A stretch of DNA of 64,000 nt from Proteobacteria bacterium UBA7415 (GTDB lineage Bacteria; Pseudomonadota; Gammaproteobacteria; Arenicellales; Arenicellaceae), in contig DKML01000005.1 in the NCBI GenBank assembly GCA_002470515.1, positions 62,001-126,000 on the forward strand, written 5' to 3'. Shown piece after piece: positions 1 through 9,119 of the stretch (its first letter is position 1; the number at the start of each line of letters is the position of its first letter). The position numbers were made by a program, and so were the translations under genes. The notes beneath the pieces were generated by a model, which did not search any database, was not told the DNA's origin, and saw only the letters and a list, made by a program, of their open reading frames with translations.

Positions 1-1193
1 GGCTGAGTTTATTAGACCAAGCCATCGCTCAGGGCGATGGTGAGGTACGCGAAGACGACGTGCGTCAAATGCTCGGTAGTATTCAGAGTACCCATATTGT
101 TGATTTGCTGAATGCACTAGTGGGTAAAAACCTCAATTCAGCTCTTGAAGTCAGCAAGGCAATGCAGCTTGCTTCGGTAGATTATGAGGATGCACTTGAC
201 GAATTGATGGTCGCTATTTACAACATCGCTTTGCAGCAAACATCTCAACAAATAGTGGGTGCTGATGATGCTGTAAATGCGGCTGTAGAAGCCGCAGCAA
301 GCAATCTCAGTGCTGAAGAAGTGCAGCTCTTCTATCAGATCGGTTTGCATGCCAAACGCGACATAAAATGGGCTCCTTCCGCTAAAGTCGGTTTTGATAT
401 CGCGTTGCTGCGAATGTTCGCTTTTACGCCCTTCAGTGGTGGAGGGCAGAGCAACCAATCTCAGGCTCTGCAAGCAGATACTAACGCTGCACCACAAGTC
501 GCTCCACAAGCCACTCCACAAGTCGCTCCACAAGCCGCTCCACAAGCTGCTCCACAAGCTGCTCCACAAGCTGCTCCACAAGCTGCTCCACAAGCTGCTC
601 CACAAGCTGCACCACAAGCCACTCCACAAGCCACTCCACAAGCCACTCCACAAGCCACTCCACAAGCCACTCCACAAGCCACTCCACAAGCTGCTCCACA
701 AGCTGCTCCACAAGCTGCTCCACAAGCTGCTCCACAAGCCGCTCCACAAGCCGCTCAACCTAGCATTGTCGCGGTGCAACTTGCGGGCAATAATGAATGG
801 GGCGAATTGGTAGAGCAGTCGCGATTAGTCGGCATGGCCAAAGAGTTGGCAATGCATTCTGCCTGCGAGAAACTAGGCGATGACGAGATCGTTTTATCGC
901 TCGCGCCTAAAAACAAACACGTCTTTATGGATGCTCGCTTCGCTGATTTAAAGGAGGCAATGACCGAGCTGTTTAAACGTCCAATGGATATCAAGATTGA
1001 GTTTGAAGATAGTGATCGCGAAACGCCAGCAGAATGTTTAGCGCGTTTAGGAGTCCAACAACTTGAAGAGACTAAAGAGAGTTTGCAGCAAGAACCTGGG
1101 TTACAGGCGGTGATGAGCGAGTTTGGCGCGCGCATTGATGATAACTCTATTGAACCTTACAGCAACAATCAGCGAGACTCTGGCGACCAATAA
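1..1193 (+). CDS. dnaX: DNA polymerase III subunit gamma/tau, C-terminal part (partial)
   Basis: This is the 3' end of dnaX; the frame is already open at base 3 and the start lies left of the window. It encodes the clamp-loader subunit that binds polymerase core and DnaB at the replication fork. The visible 396 residues begin inside clamp-loader domain II/III (SLLDQAIAQG, then VRQMLGSI), run through a Pro/Ala/Gln-rich tandem repeat (about visible residues 163-250), and end in the tau-specific C-terminal domain (W/V-rich start EWGELVEQSRLVGMA). The identity is supported by ybaB and recR downstream, the usual dnaX-ybaB-recR order. A gamma-producing frameshift site cannot be judged because the upstream region is only partly visible. 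Confidence 0.93.
   Translation, partial: LSLLDQAIAQGDGEVREDDVRQMLGSIQSTHIVDLLNALVGKNLNSALEVSKAMQLASVDYEDALDELMVAIYNIALQQTSQQIVGADDAVNAAVEAAASNLSAEEVQLFYQIGLHAKRDIKWAPSAKVGFDIALLRMFAFTPFSGGGQSNQSQALQADTNAAPQVAPQATPQVAPQAAPQAAPQAAPQAAPQAAPQAAPQAAPQATPQATPQATPQATPQATPQATPQAAPQAAPQAAPQAAPQAAPQAAQPSIVAVQLAGNNEWGELVEQSRLVGMAKELAMHSACEKLGDDEIVLSLAPKNKHVFMDARFADLKEAMTELFKRPMDIKIEFEDSDRETPAECLARLGVQQLEETKESLQQEPGLQAVMSEFGARIDDNSIEPYSNNQRDSGDQ
489..752 (+). repeat. 22-copy 12-bp tandem repeat inside dnaX
   Basis: There are twenty-two uninterrupted 12-bp units, each encoding (A/T)-P-Q-(A/V), in frame with dnaX. Units fall into variant blocks: first mixed, then a run ending in Ala, then six starting with Thr, then Ala again, which suggests block-wise slippage or unequal exchange. 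The repeat forms a flexible linker between the clamp-loader core and the tau C-terminal domain. Because the unit length is a multiple of three, copy-number change would not shift the frame. The repeat also keeps other frames on both strands open, giving spurious ORFs. Confidence 0.97.
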
Positions 1194-1310
1194 GCACGCC
1201 TATTGACTCTTTTACGATAGCGATCGAGAGGTATTGCTAATTACTCAACCCATTACTATTAACTTCAATATAGTATTAACCCAAATATAGATTTTTAGGA
1301 GTGAAATACC

Positions 1311-1637
1311 ATGAAAGGTGGACTCGGAAATATCATGAAGCAGGCGCAAGCCATGCAAGAGAACATGCAAAAGGCTCAAGCCGAACTTGCTGCTATCGAG
1401 GTTGTTGGTGAAGCCGGCGGTGGTTTAGTGAAGCTCACCATGACATGTCGTCATGACGTGCGTCGAGTTGATATAGATCCTAGCTTGATGGGTGACCCTG
1501 AAGATCGAGAAATGTTAGAGGACCTAATTGCGGCGGCCATGAATGATGCCGTACGCCGAGTCGAAAAAACTACAGAGGAAAAAATGGGTGGCCTAGCGGG
1601 CGGCTTAAATATTCCCGGCATGAAAATGCCGTTCTGA
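1311..1637 (+). CDS. ybaB: YbaB/EbfC family nucleoid-associated protein
   Basis: The product is 108 residues, the normal family length. YbaB/EbfC proteins are small dimeric DNA-binding proteins that coat the nucleoid. The N-terminal half is the typical Met/Gln-rich helix ([18 protein letters not shown]), followed by the conserved GEAGGGLVK strand and a C-terminal [12 protein letters not shown] tail. A clear ribosome site (aggag) precedes the ATG. It sits between dnaX and recR, with recR starting 8 bases after its stop, so it is probably co-transcribed with recR. Confidence 0.96.
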   Translation: MKGGLGNIMKQAQAMQENMQKAQAELAAIEVVGEAGGGLVKLTMTCRHDVRRVDIDPSLMGDPEDREMLEDLIAAAMNDAVRRVEKTTEEKMGGLAGGLNIPGMKMPF

Positions 1638-1645
1638 TTACTTAG

Positions 1646-2245
1646 ATGTCGACGTCAAAAGCAATAGAAGCACTCAAGGATGCGCTAAAAGCGCTTCCTG
1701 GAGTGGGCCCCAAGAATGCTCAACGCATGGCTTTTCATTTAATGGAGCGTGACCGCGAAGGCGCACAAGCTATCGCTGAGTCACTGCAGTACGCGTTGAA
1801 GAACGTCATAACTTGTGCACGTTGCAATACTTTTTGTGAAGGGCAATTGTGCGAAATTTGCTCGTCTTCTAAGCGCGATGCCGCCACTTTATGTGTGGTA
1901 GAAACGCCTGCCGACTTGGAAGCGATTGAGCAAGGCGGTAGTTACAAGGGGCTGTACTTTGTATTAATGGGGCGATTATCTCCATTAGAGGGAGTGGGGC
2001 CAGAGAAGCTTGCCTTTTCACTCCTGAGTCGAACTGTTGCCGAATACGCGCCTGCCGAGGTAATTATTGCCACCAACATTACGGCTGAAGGCGAAACAAC
2101 CGCTGAATATGTACAACAATTGCTCAGCCCTTCAGGCGTAAAAATCACTCGCCTTGCGCGCGGGGTGCCGGTGGGCGGCGAACTTGAATATATGGACCAG
2201 AGAACCCTTGCAGCAGCGTTTAAAGATCGGCGCAGCGCCGACTAA
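1646..2245 (+). CDS. recR: Recombination mediator protein RecR
   Basis: RecR works with RecF and RecO to load RecA on gapped DNA. The protein is 199 residues, the usual length. Visible features are an N-terminal helix-hairpin-helix (LPGVGPKNAQR, about residues 17-27), a four-cysteine zinc finger (C57, C60, C69, C72) and a Toprim domain starting at CVVETPADLEAIE (about residue 83). It follows ybaB by 8 bases. About 107 bases separate it from orn, which has its own ribosome site. Confidence 0.97.
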   Translation: MSTSKAIEALKDALKALPGVGPKNAQRMAFHLMERDREGAQAIAESLQYALKNVITCARCNTFCEGQLCEICSSSKRDAATLCVVETPADLEAIEQGGSYKGLYFVLMGRLSPLEGVGPEKLAFSLLSRTVAEYAPAEVIIATNITAEGETTAEYVQQLLSPSGVKITRLARGVPVGGELEYMDQRTLAAAFKDRRSAD

Positions 2246-2352
2246 AAAGCGCTTAATGCTCGGTTATTGAACTTATCTTTCGCCCTTAAACGCTTTATCC
2301 TAACTCTTTAATTAACCTACAATTCTTATACCTAATTCAAACGGAGTTTGAT

Positions 2353-2913
2353 TTGCCACAACAATACGACGCATTTGTCTGGATGGATTTAGAAATGACT
2401 GGCCTAGAGCCAGAGCATGATCGAATCATCGAAATGGCAACCATCATTACTGACCCTGACTTGCGGATTATTGCAGAAGGGCCAGTTATCGTCATTCATC
2501 AAGAACAAAGCTTGTTGGATGACATGGATGAATGGAATACTCGAACGCACACCAAGACGGGTTTAACCACAAAGGTCAAGCTGTCGAGAGTGACTGAGCG
2601 CCAGGCAGAAATAGAAACATTGGATTTTATTCAACGGTTTACGTTTAAAAACCGCGCACCTTTGTGTGGAAACTCTATTTGCCAAGACCGCCGTTTTCTT
2701 TACAAGTACATGCCTGAGCTCAGTGAGTGGTTGCACTATCGCAATATCGATGTCAGCTCGTTTAAAGAAGTCAGTAAGTACTGGGCGCCTCAAATGACGG
2801 CCAACTTTAATAAGCGCGCGTCACATCAAGCGTTAGACGATATTAAGGAGTCTATAGAAGAGATGCGTCACTATCGAGACCACTTTGTGATTGACGAGAG
2901 CAGCGACTACTAG
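2353..2913 (+). CDS. orn: Oligoribonuclease
   Basis: This is a DEDDh-type 3'-5' exoribonuclease that degrades two- to five-nucleotide RNAs, including pGpG. It has 186 residues. The first catalytic motif is MDLEMTGL (D12, E14), a second Asp lies in CQDRRF, and the His-Asp pair lies in SHQALDDIKES near the C-terminus. The start is a TTG: ggag sits 7 bases upstream, and the next ATG would remove the residues just before the exonuclease I motif. It is probably a single-gene unit. Confidence 0.96.
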   Translation: MPQQYDAFVWMDLEMTGLEPEHDRIIEMATIITDPDLRIIAEGPVIVIHQEQSLLDDMDEWNTRTHTKTGLTTKVKLSRVTERQAEIETLDFIQRFTFKNRAPLCGNSICQDRRFLYKYMPELSEWLHYRNIDVSSFKEVSKYWAPQMTANFNKRASHQALDDIKESIEEMRHYRDHFVIDESSDY

Positions 2914-2979
2914 TTAGCGTCTATTTAGTTGAACTGTTCGTTAAGCTAACGAATAGTTCTACGACACACCGAGGAGACT

Positions 2980-3525
2980 ATGGATCACTTTGATTCTTTG
3001 CAAGAAAAACAAATAGAGTTTATTCAAAAGCAAAAGCTGTACTTTATAGGTACCGCTGGCGCTGAAGGCCGCGTCAATGTATCTCCTAAAGGCTTAGACT
3101 CTCTGCGAGTAAAAGATGCCAATACCGTACGGTGGCTGAACCTTACTGGCAGTGGTAACGAAACAGCGGCACATGTTTTAGAAAATCAGCGCATGACGAT
3201 TATGTTTTGCTCATTCGATAAGCAACCGTTGATCTTAAGACTTTATGGGCAAGCAGTAATGATCTCGACGGATGATCCGCATTGGGACGAAGCCATGGCA
3301 GACTTTAATGACCATCCCGGTGCACGACAAGTGTTTGAGCTCAATGTGGATTTGGTGCAAACATCATGCGGTTACGCAGTGCCTTTTTATGAGTTTACCG
3401 GTGAGCGAGAGACGTTAGATAAGTGGACAGCCAATAAAGACAAAAAGGGTCTTGCCGAGTATCAACAAGCAAAGAACCGTTTGAGCTTAGACAACAAGCC
3501 AACCGGGTTGCCTCCGGCCAAGTAG
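2980..3525 (+). CDS. Pyridoxamine 5'-phosphate oxidase family protein
   Basis: A 181-residue protein of the FMN-binding split-barrel (PNPOx-like) family. The N-terminal block (LYFIGTAGAEGRVNVSPKG) matches the family segment that contacts flavin phosphate, and LRLYGQA follows as in the general pyridoxamine oxidase-like group. It is not the vitamin B6 enzyme PdxH itself, whose substrate-site motifs are missing, and its substrate is unknown. A strong gaggag site precedes the ATG. It is convergent with queG, with only 28 bases between stops. Confidence 0.85.
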   Translation: MDHFDSLQEKQIEFIQKQKLYFIGTAGAEGRVNVSPKGLDSLRVKDANTVRWLNLTGSGNETAAHVLENQRMTIMFCSFDKQPLILRLYGQAVMISTDDPHWDEAMADFNDHPGARQVFELNVDLVQTSCGYAVPFYEFTGERETLDKWTANKDKKGLAEYQQAKNRLSLDNKPTGLPPAK

Positions 3526-3553
3526 CTCTTTTTTAGGGTTAGGCTTTGCGGTT

Positions 3554-4672
3554 TTAGAGCTCGCTTTGAGCAAGCGCCCAATCAATATGCTCTGTTACTA
3601 GCTCGCTCGCTGTGGAGCGCTTCTTGTTAAGGCTGTTAATCATTTGGCTGCGCTCATCACTGCTAATGGTTTTACTTCGTAGTGCATTGCCCATCGACGT
3701 CGCAATGTTGCGCTGCCAACGTTCATGACCAATACGCCTGATGGGACTGCCTTCAGTTTCTTTTAAGAACTTCTCTTCGCTCCAACTAAACAACTCTAAT
3801 AATTCTCGATCCGTAACGTTTTTACGCGGTGAGAAGTCATTGACGCGAGCGGTTTGTGCAAATTTATTCCATGGGCATACGAGCTGGCAGTCGTCGCAAC
3901 CATAAACGCGGTTGCCAATCAGTGGGCGTAACTTTTCGGGTATCGCGTCCTTTAGCTCAATGGTCAGATACGAGATGCACAGGCGGGCATCGACCTGGTA
4001 CGGCCCCACTATGGCGTTAGTCGGACAATCAACGATACATTGGGAACAGCTACCGCAATGGTTAGTTGCTGGTTTATCAACGGGCAACGGCAGGTCTGTG
4101 TAAATTTCGCCTAGAAAAAACCACGAGCCACTTTTTGAGTTAATGACGTTAGTGTGCTTTCCGATCCAACCCAAACCAGATTTTTCGGCAATGGCTTTTT
4201 CCATTACAGGGGCGCTGTCGGTAAATACTCTATAACCAAATTCGCCAACTTGGTCTTGTATGCGAAGTGCAAGCTTTTGCAGTCGCGCTCGGATAACTTT
4301 ATGGTAATCACGGCCTAATGCATATCGAGATACATAGGCTGTGCGGCCTTGCTTTAGAACATCAAGTGATTGTTCAATGTTTTCAGGCGCATAGTCCATA
4401 CGAACACTGATAACGCGAGTTGTACCTTCTACAAGGAGTTCAGGGCGAGTGCGTTTTCTTCCGTGCTTGAACATATAGTCCATGTCACCTTGAAACCCTT
4501 TGTCGATCCAAGCATCCAGAAAAACTTCATGTTGCTGTAGGTCGGTATTGCAAACGCCTAGCTGATCAAATCCTAACTCTGCCGCCCAGCTCTTGATGCG
4601 CTCGGCGAGGCTTTGCAAATCCTTAGATTGCAATTCATTATGTTTATTTGCGTGTAACTTGCTCCCTGTCAT
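3554..4672 (-). CDS. queG: Epoxyqueuosine reductase QueG
   Basis: QueG is a cobalamin- and 4Fe-4S-dependent enzyme that makes the last step of queuosine in tRNA wobble position 34. The 372-residue protein has two ferredoxin-type clusters: CGSCSQCIVDCP (about residue 206) and CDDCQLVCPWN (about residue 254). The family block DSAPVMEKAIAEKSGLGWIGKHT, with the catalytic Asp, is near residue 152. It is divergent from tsaE with 43 bases between starts, the same arrangement as in E. coli except that the NAD(P)HX-repair gene (yjeF/nnr) normally beside tsaE is absent. Confidence 0.96.
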   Translation of the reverse strand: MTGSKLHANKHNELQSKDLQSLAERIKSWAAELGFDQLGVCNTDLQQHEVFLDAWIDKGFQGDMDYMFKHGRKRTRPELLVEGTTRVISVRMDYAPENIEQSLDVLKQGRTAYVSRYALGRDYHKVIRARLQKLALRIQDQVGEFGYRVFTDSAPVMEKAIAEKSGLGWIGKHTNVINSKSGSWFFLGEIYTDLPLPVDKPATNHCGSCSQCIVDCPTNAIVGPYQVDARLCISYLTIELKDAIPEKLRPLIGNRVYGCDDCQLVCPWNKFAQTARVNDFSPRKNVTDRELLELFSWSEEKFLKETEGSPIRRIGHERWQRNIATSMGNALRSKTISSDERSQMINSLNKKRSTASELVTEHIDWALAQSEL

Positions 4673-4715
4673 AATAGCCGCATCTTAAACTAATTAAGCG
4701 TTTACGTAAGTATAG

Positions 4716-5159
4716 ATGTTAATGAGTAATTCAGAAATTATCGTCGTTACACTTGAAGAAACCTTAGAAGCCGCTGCAAAATTCGCGTCGGCCTCAACGT
4801 GGCCTGCGTGTATCTATTTACAGGGTGATTTGGGTTCAGGAAAAACAAGCTTCTGCCAAGGTTTAATCGCCGCTCTCGGTAATACTACTACGGTCACTAG
4901 TCCTACGTATAATTTGCTTCAGGAGTACCCTGTTGATTCAGGCATGGTCTATCACATGGATCTCTACCGGCTCAATGACCCGAGCGAACTAGAGTACTTA
5001 GGATTACCCGATCTTTGGCAAGACCAATCAATATTTTTGGTAGAATGGCCAGAGCGCGGAATCGGCTATTTGCCCGAGGCCACGCATATCATCACTTTAG
5101 ATATTGATAAAACCAGCAGCGAAGATCGCCGCACAATTCGTATTCAAACAGCGGACTAA
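4716..5159 (+). CDS. tsaE: tRNA threonylcarbamoyladenosine biosynthesis ATPase TsaE
   Basis: TsaE is the small ATPase that drives the TsaBD complex in making t6A37 in ANN-decoding tRNAs. It is 147 residues with a Walker A loop GDLGSGKT (residues 37-44), the TSPTYNLLQEY switch, and VEWPERG near the C-terminus, all typical. Either of two in-frame ATGs at 4716 and 4722 could be the start, and neither has a strong ribosome site. It leads the tsaE-amidase-mutL-miaA block. Confidence 0.96.
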   Translation: MLMSNSEIIVVTLEETLEAAAKFASASTWPACIYLQGDLGSGKTSFCQGLIAALGNTTTVTSPTYNLLQEYPVDSGMVYHMDLYRLNDPSELEYLGLPDLWQDQSIFLVEWPERGIGYLPEATHIITLDIDKTSSEDRRTIRIQTAD

Positions 5160-5236
5160 ATCAGTTGCCAGCGCCAAAGCCAATTACGCCGCATGAAGCG
5201 GCTCACCGATTAGTCCGAGATGACTGCTTTACGAAA

Positions 5237-7096
5237 ATGCGTGTTGCTGTGAAGGCCGTTCTTGGCTTTTTTTTGTCGAGTTTAGCGGCTAGCGTCATTT
5301 TGTATATGGCTCCGGTTCTTGCCGAGCCAGACAACAGTATTAATAATATTCGGCTATGGCATTCCCCGAGTGGCACGCGTATTGTTTTTGACGTGTCGGC
5401 CGATGTTAGCCACAAGCTTTTCACCTTACAAAATCCTGATCGTTTGGTGGTGGACGTTAAAAACGTTGAGCTGGCTGTAACCCTACCGCCGATCGATAGT
5501 AATGACATTATCGATCGGCTCAGAACAGGCTCGCCCAGCGAAAATGTCTTACGTTTTGTATTTGACTTAAAACAAGCCGTTTCAGTCAACAGTTTTCTTT
5601 TATCGCCTAACGAGCTTTATGGGCACAGATTGGTGGTGGATGTTGAATCCTGGAACACGTCGCAGCCTTCTAGTGAAGAAGCGGGTGATGATGAGGCTGC
5701 TCGAGATGTTTCAGCGCAGAAAGCTGTTTCCGAAGGTGGCGCGCAACAGAGTGACACGACTCTAGATAGTTCAGGCACATCGACTGCCGCTTCGGCGAGC
5801 GATGCGAGAACCGCCAACCGTTCTCGCCAATTCGTGGTTGCTATTGATGCAGGCCACGGTGGTGAAGATCCTGGCGCGCGAGGATACAGCGGCAGTAAAG
5901 AAAAACAGATTACACTTGCCATAGCTAAAAGGCTGCGCGATATTGTCGAGGCCGATGCAGGCATGACGGCGAGACTCATTCGTACGGGCGACTACTTTCT
6001 GAACTTGCAACAACGACGAGTGATGGCGAGAGAGCAGGGTGCTGATGTCTTTGTTTCGATCCACGCAGATGCCTTTACCAAGCGCTCGGCTCGAGGGTTT
6101 TCGGTGTTTGCGCTGTCTCAACGGGGCGCGACGAGCACCATGGCAAGCGCACTTGCAGATAAAGAAAATGCTTCTGACTTAATTGGTGGCGTCAGTCTTG
6201 TGGACAAGGATGAAATTCTAGCAAAGGTATTGGTTGATCTGTCGATGAACAATACTATTAGTGAGAGTGTTAATTTAGGCGGGCGAGTGCTAAAAGAACT
6301 TTCCGAGCTAGGCCATCTACACAGTAAGCGCGTCGAACAAGCAGGGTTCATGGTATTGAAATCTGCTGACATGCCGTCTATTTTGGTCGAAACAGGATTC
6401 ATTACCAATCCGAGTGAAGAGAAGCGTTTGCTTTCAGGTGCTTTTCAGCAACGTATCGCCCAAGCGATTTATACCGCGCTCTACCAATATCGTCAGCAGG
6501 CTCCATATTTTGCTAATGCAAATTATGTCGCACCTAACATAAATACCGTGCCAGGTTCATCGTCAACGGTAACAGGTTCGACAACAACCTCTATTACTAG
6601 GCATACAGTCAAACGTGGAGACACTCTGTCGCAGATCGCAGATCGTTACGGCACTACCGTAAAACGTATAATGCAGGTCAATAATTTGCGCAAGGATACC
6701 GCCATCTTGGGGCAAAGATTAAAGATAGAAGTGACTTCCGTTGATAATAGTTCGGGATCGGCGCGCACTACAAGCGCTTCTGCCAAGGTGCCGGCCTATC
6801 ATACGGTTGTAAGAGGCGATTCTCTTTCTAAAATATCGGCGCGCTACAATATTACTATGCGTGCACTGCGTACACAGAACAACCTTAAATCGGATCGAGT
6901 TATGCTCGGCCAGCGCATTAAGCTAGGCGGCACCGCACGCCAACCTGTCGCAGGTCCGGCATCACATCGTGTGAAGAATGGCGACACCTTGTCGGATATT
7001 GCGCAGCGCTATGAGGTGTCGCTGAGCGCCCTAAAAAATCTCAATCGACTCAGTAGTAACACTATTAGAGTTGGCCAAATCTTAAAGCTGCGCTAA
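5237..7096 (+). CDS. amiB: N-acetylmuramoyl-L-alanine amidase with AMIN, Amidase_3 and three LysM domains
   Basis: A periplasmic zinc amidase that cleaves the peptide-glycan bond of murein during daughter-cell separation. In order: signal peptide (MRVAVKAVLGFFL to about VLA), AMIN septal-targeting domain (from IRLWHSPSG), a Ser/Ala-rich linker, and Amidase_3 with zinc ligands in DAGHGGEDPG and SIHADAF plus the catalytic Glu in ILVETGFITN. Three LysM repeats follow, starting near bases 6602, 6800 and 6966. I chose the ATG at 5237 because it gives a normal signal peptide; a TTG at 5165 would add 24 residues. The symbol amiB rests on position next to mutL; E. coli AmiB has fewer LysM copies. Confidence 0.92.
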   Translation: MRVAVKAVLGFFLSSLAASVILYMAPVLAEPDNSINNIRLWHSPSGTRIVFDVSADVSHKLFTLQNPDRLVVDVKNVELAVTLPPIDSNDIIDRLRTGSPSENVLRFVFDLKQAVSVNSFLLSPNELYGHRLVVDVESWNTSQPSSEEAGDDEAARDVSAQKAVSEGGAQQSDTTLDSSGTSTAASASDARTANRSRQFVVAIDAGHGGEDPGARGYSGSKEKQITLAIAKRLRDIVEADAGMTARLIRTGDYFLNLQQRRVMAREQGADVFVSIHADAFTKRSARGFSVFALSQRGATSTMASALADKENASDLIGGVSLVDKDEILAKVLVDLSMNNTISESVNLGGRVLKELSELGHLHSKRVEQAGFMVLKSADMPSILVETGFITNPSEEKRLLSGAFQQRIAQAIYTALYQYRQQAPYFANANYVAPNINTVPGSSSTVTGSTTTSITRHTVKRGDTLSQIADRYGTTVKRIMQVNNLRKDTAILGQRLKIEVTSVDNSSGSARTTSASAKVPAYHTVVRGDSLSKISARYNITMRALRTQNNLKSDRVMLGQRIKLGGTARQPVAGPASHRVKNGDTLSDIAQRYEVSLSALKNLNRLSSNTIRVGQILKLR

Positions 7097-7115
7097 CTTA
7101 TATCTCGGACTCATC

Positions 7116-9053
7116 ATGACGCTTGTCAAACATCGTATAAAGGCCCTAGACCCAAAATTGGTCAATCAAATCGCTGCTGGCGAGATTATTGAACGCCCTG
7201 CTTCGATGCTTAAGGAACTGATCGAAAATGCATTAGATGCAGGTGCCACTTCAATTGACATTGAAGTAGAAAAAGGCGGCGTAAAACGTCTAAAAATTAC
7301 CGACAATGGGCACGGTATTTTGCATCACGATTTGGCCATGGCTCTTTCCAGACACGCGACGAGTAAGATCGAAGAATTATCGGACCTGCATCAAATTGCT
7401 ACACTGGGCTTTAGAGGCGAAGCTCTACCTAGTATCGCATCGGTAACACGATTAAAACTTACGTCTAGAGCTTTAGATGCCGATCATGGCTTTGAAGTGA
7501 CCAGCGAAGGCGACAATGTTACGCAAACCCCGGTTCCTGTGGCGCACCCAGTGGGCACTACGGTTGAAGTTCGCGATTTATTTTATAACACGCCAGCACG
7601 TCGAAAATTTCTAAAACAAGAATCAACTGAGTTTAAACATTTAGAGCAAGTGGTAAGGCGTATGGCATTAGCTCGCTTTGATGTGGCGTTTCAGCTCAAG
7701 TCGAATGGTCGTGTGGTGTTTCACCTGCCGGCAACCAAGCGTGAGGACCCCTCCAGAGTTCGAGCTGTAGCCGGTAAGGGGTTGAGTGATCACAGTCATT
7801 TTTTTGAAGAAGAACGAGATGGCATGCGTTTGTCTGGTTGGACGGCTATGCCTAGCTATTCGCGTGCTCAAGCGGATGCGCAATTCTTTTTCTTGAACGG
7901 CCGCCACATTCGCGATAAAACCATTTTGCATGCGGTAAGGCTTGGTTACCGTGATGTTTTGTTTCATGGCCGACACCCAGCCTATGTGTTGTTTCTAGAG
8001 ATGGACCCCGCAGCAGTAGATGTCAATGTGCATCCTACTAAACACGAGGTACGATTTAGCGACAGTCGTAGTGTGCACGGGTTTGTCTTCCGTAGCATTG
8101 CGAACGTCGTCAACGTTACCGCTGCAGACGCGAGCAGCCTGCAAGTTAATCAGCCGTTTCAGTCAGGCGAAAATTCAACTGATTCCGCTGACCCTTTCAA
8201 ATCACAGGTAACCCAACAGATCGGAATGGGGAGTAATCTCGCCCGCGATGCCAGTACTGGTAGCAATGTTGGAGGAGGGCACGGCAGCGTGAATGACCGT
8301 TCAGGCATGGGTCACGCCCTCGGCGCAGAACGAATCAAAGAGGAATTGGCGGCCTACGGGCGTCTAGCTTCTGCCGCATTCCGAGCAGATCCCAAGGAAG
8401 GCTCTTATACACAGCGGAGTGAAGTCTCGCCTGATTATTCTGGCCAAGCCGATGATCGTGCAGAAGAGATTCCACCAATGGGTTACGCACTAGCGCAGTT
8501 AAAAGGTATCTATATTCTTGCTGAGAGTGTCAAGGGGCTTATTCTTGTAGACATGCACGCGGCGCACGAACGCATCACCTACGAACGTTTAAAGAGCCAG
8601 CTTGATGAGGCGGGCGTTGCATCACAACCCCTGTTGGTGCCCATTTCAGTTGATCTTTCTCAAGCCGAAATGGATGCTTGGCATGAACATGGCAATCTAT
8701 TCGAGGATCTAGGAATGCAGGTTGAGCCGTTGGACGAAAACGTTCTGGCTATACGCAGCGTTCCACAAATTCTAGCCAAGGCAGATACGGCGCAATTGGT
8801 GAGTGATGTTTTGGCCGATTTAGTTGTACACGACAGCAGTAGTCGAATAGAAAATCTTATGCATGACGTGCTTTCATCAATGGCGTGTCACGGCTCGGTG
8901 CGAGCGAATAGACTGCTGAGTTTGACTGAAATGAATGCGCTACTTCGCGAAATGGAAGTAACCCCACGCAGCGGACAATGCAACCACGGCCGACCTACAT
9001 GGATAGAGCTCGGGCTGTCGCAGTTAGACGGCTGGTTTAAGCGTGGGCAATAG
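7116..9053 (+). CDS. mutL: DNA mismatch repair protein MutL
   Basis: MutL couples MutS mismatch recognition to strand removal. The 645-residue protein has the GHKL ATPase domain (ENALDAGA, DNGHGI, GFRGEALPS), a variable linker (about residues 335-450) and a C-terminal dimerisation domain. That C-terminal domain contains DMHAAHERITYE starting near residue 479, plus ACHGSVRA and a QCNHGRPT block. These are the metal-binding endonuclease motifs of MutL proteins from MutH-less bacteria; E. coli MutL lacks them. It lies 19 bases after the amidase gene, probably in one operon. Confidence 0.97.
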   Translation: MTLVKHRIKALDPKLVNQIAAGEIIERPASMLKELIENALDAGATSIDIEVEKGGVKRLKITDNGHGILHHDLAMALSRHATSKIEELSDLHQIATLGFRGEALPSIASVTRLKLTSRALDADHGFEVTSEGDNVTQTPVPVAHPVGTTVEVRDLFYNTPARRKFLKQESTEFKHLEQVVRRMALARFDVAFQLKSNGRVVFHLPATKREDPSRVRAVAGKGLSDHSHFFEEERDGMRLSGWTAMPSYSRAQADAQFFFLNGRHIRDKTILHAVRLGYRDVLFHGRHPAYVLFLEMDPAAVDVNVHPTKHEVRFSDSRSVHGFVFRSIANVVNVTAADASSLQVNQPFQSGENSTDSADPFKSQVTQQIGMGSNLARDASTGSNVGGGHGSVNDRSGMGHALGAERIKEELAAYGRLASAAFRADPKEGSYTQRSEVSPDYSGQADDRAEEIPPMGYALAQLKGIYILAESVKGLILVDMHAAHERITYERLKSQLDEAGVASQPLLVPISVDLSQAEMDAWHEHGNLFEDLGMQVEPLDENVLAIRSVPQILAKADTAQLVSDVLADLVVHDSSSRIENLMHDVLSSMACHGSVRANRLLSLTEMNALLREMEVTPRSGQCNHGRPTWIELGLSQLDGWFKRGQ

Positions 9054-9119
9054 CGTGTTGTCTGACGCTTCATTTAGATCGGTGATCAGTTATGCGCTGA
9101 GTACTAATGGTGGGAGAGA

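Noticed and set aside
489..752. CRISPR-like array
   Set aside because: The repeats are contiguous 12-bp units with no spacers and lie in frame in dnaX.
138..779. Long minus-strand and alternative plus-strand ORFs over the dnaX repeat
   Set aside because: They are made of the same 12-bp repeat read in other frames (LWS, CGVA, LVEQ and HKP repeats). The dnaX frame is the one supported by flanking domains.
5203..5979. Overlapping minus-strand ORFs inside the amidase gene
   Set aside because: They are shadows of the well-supported amidase frame, with no motif or ribosome site of their own.
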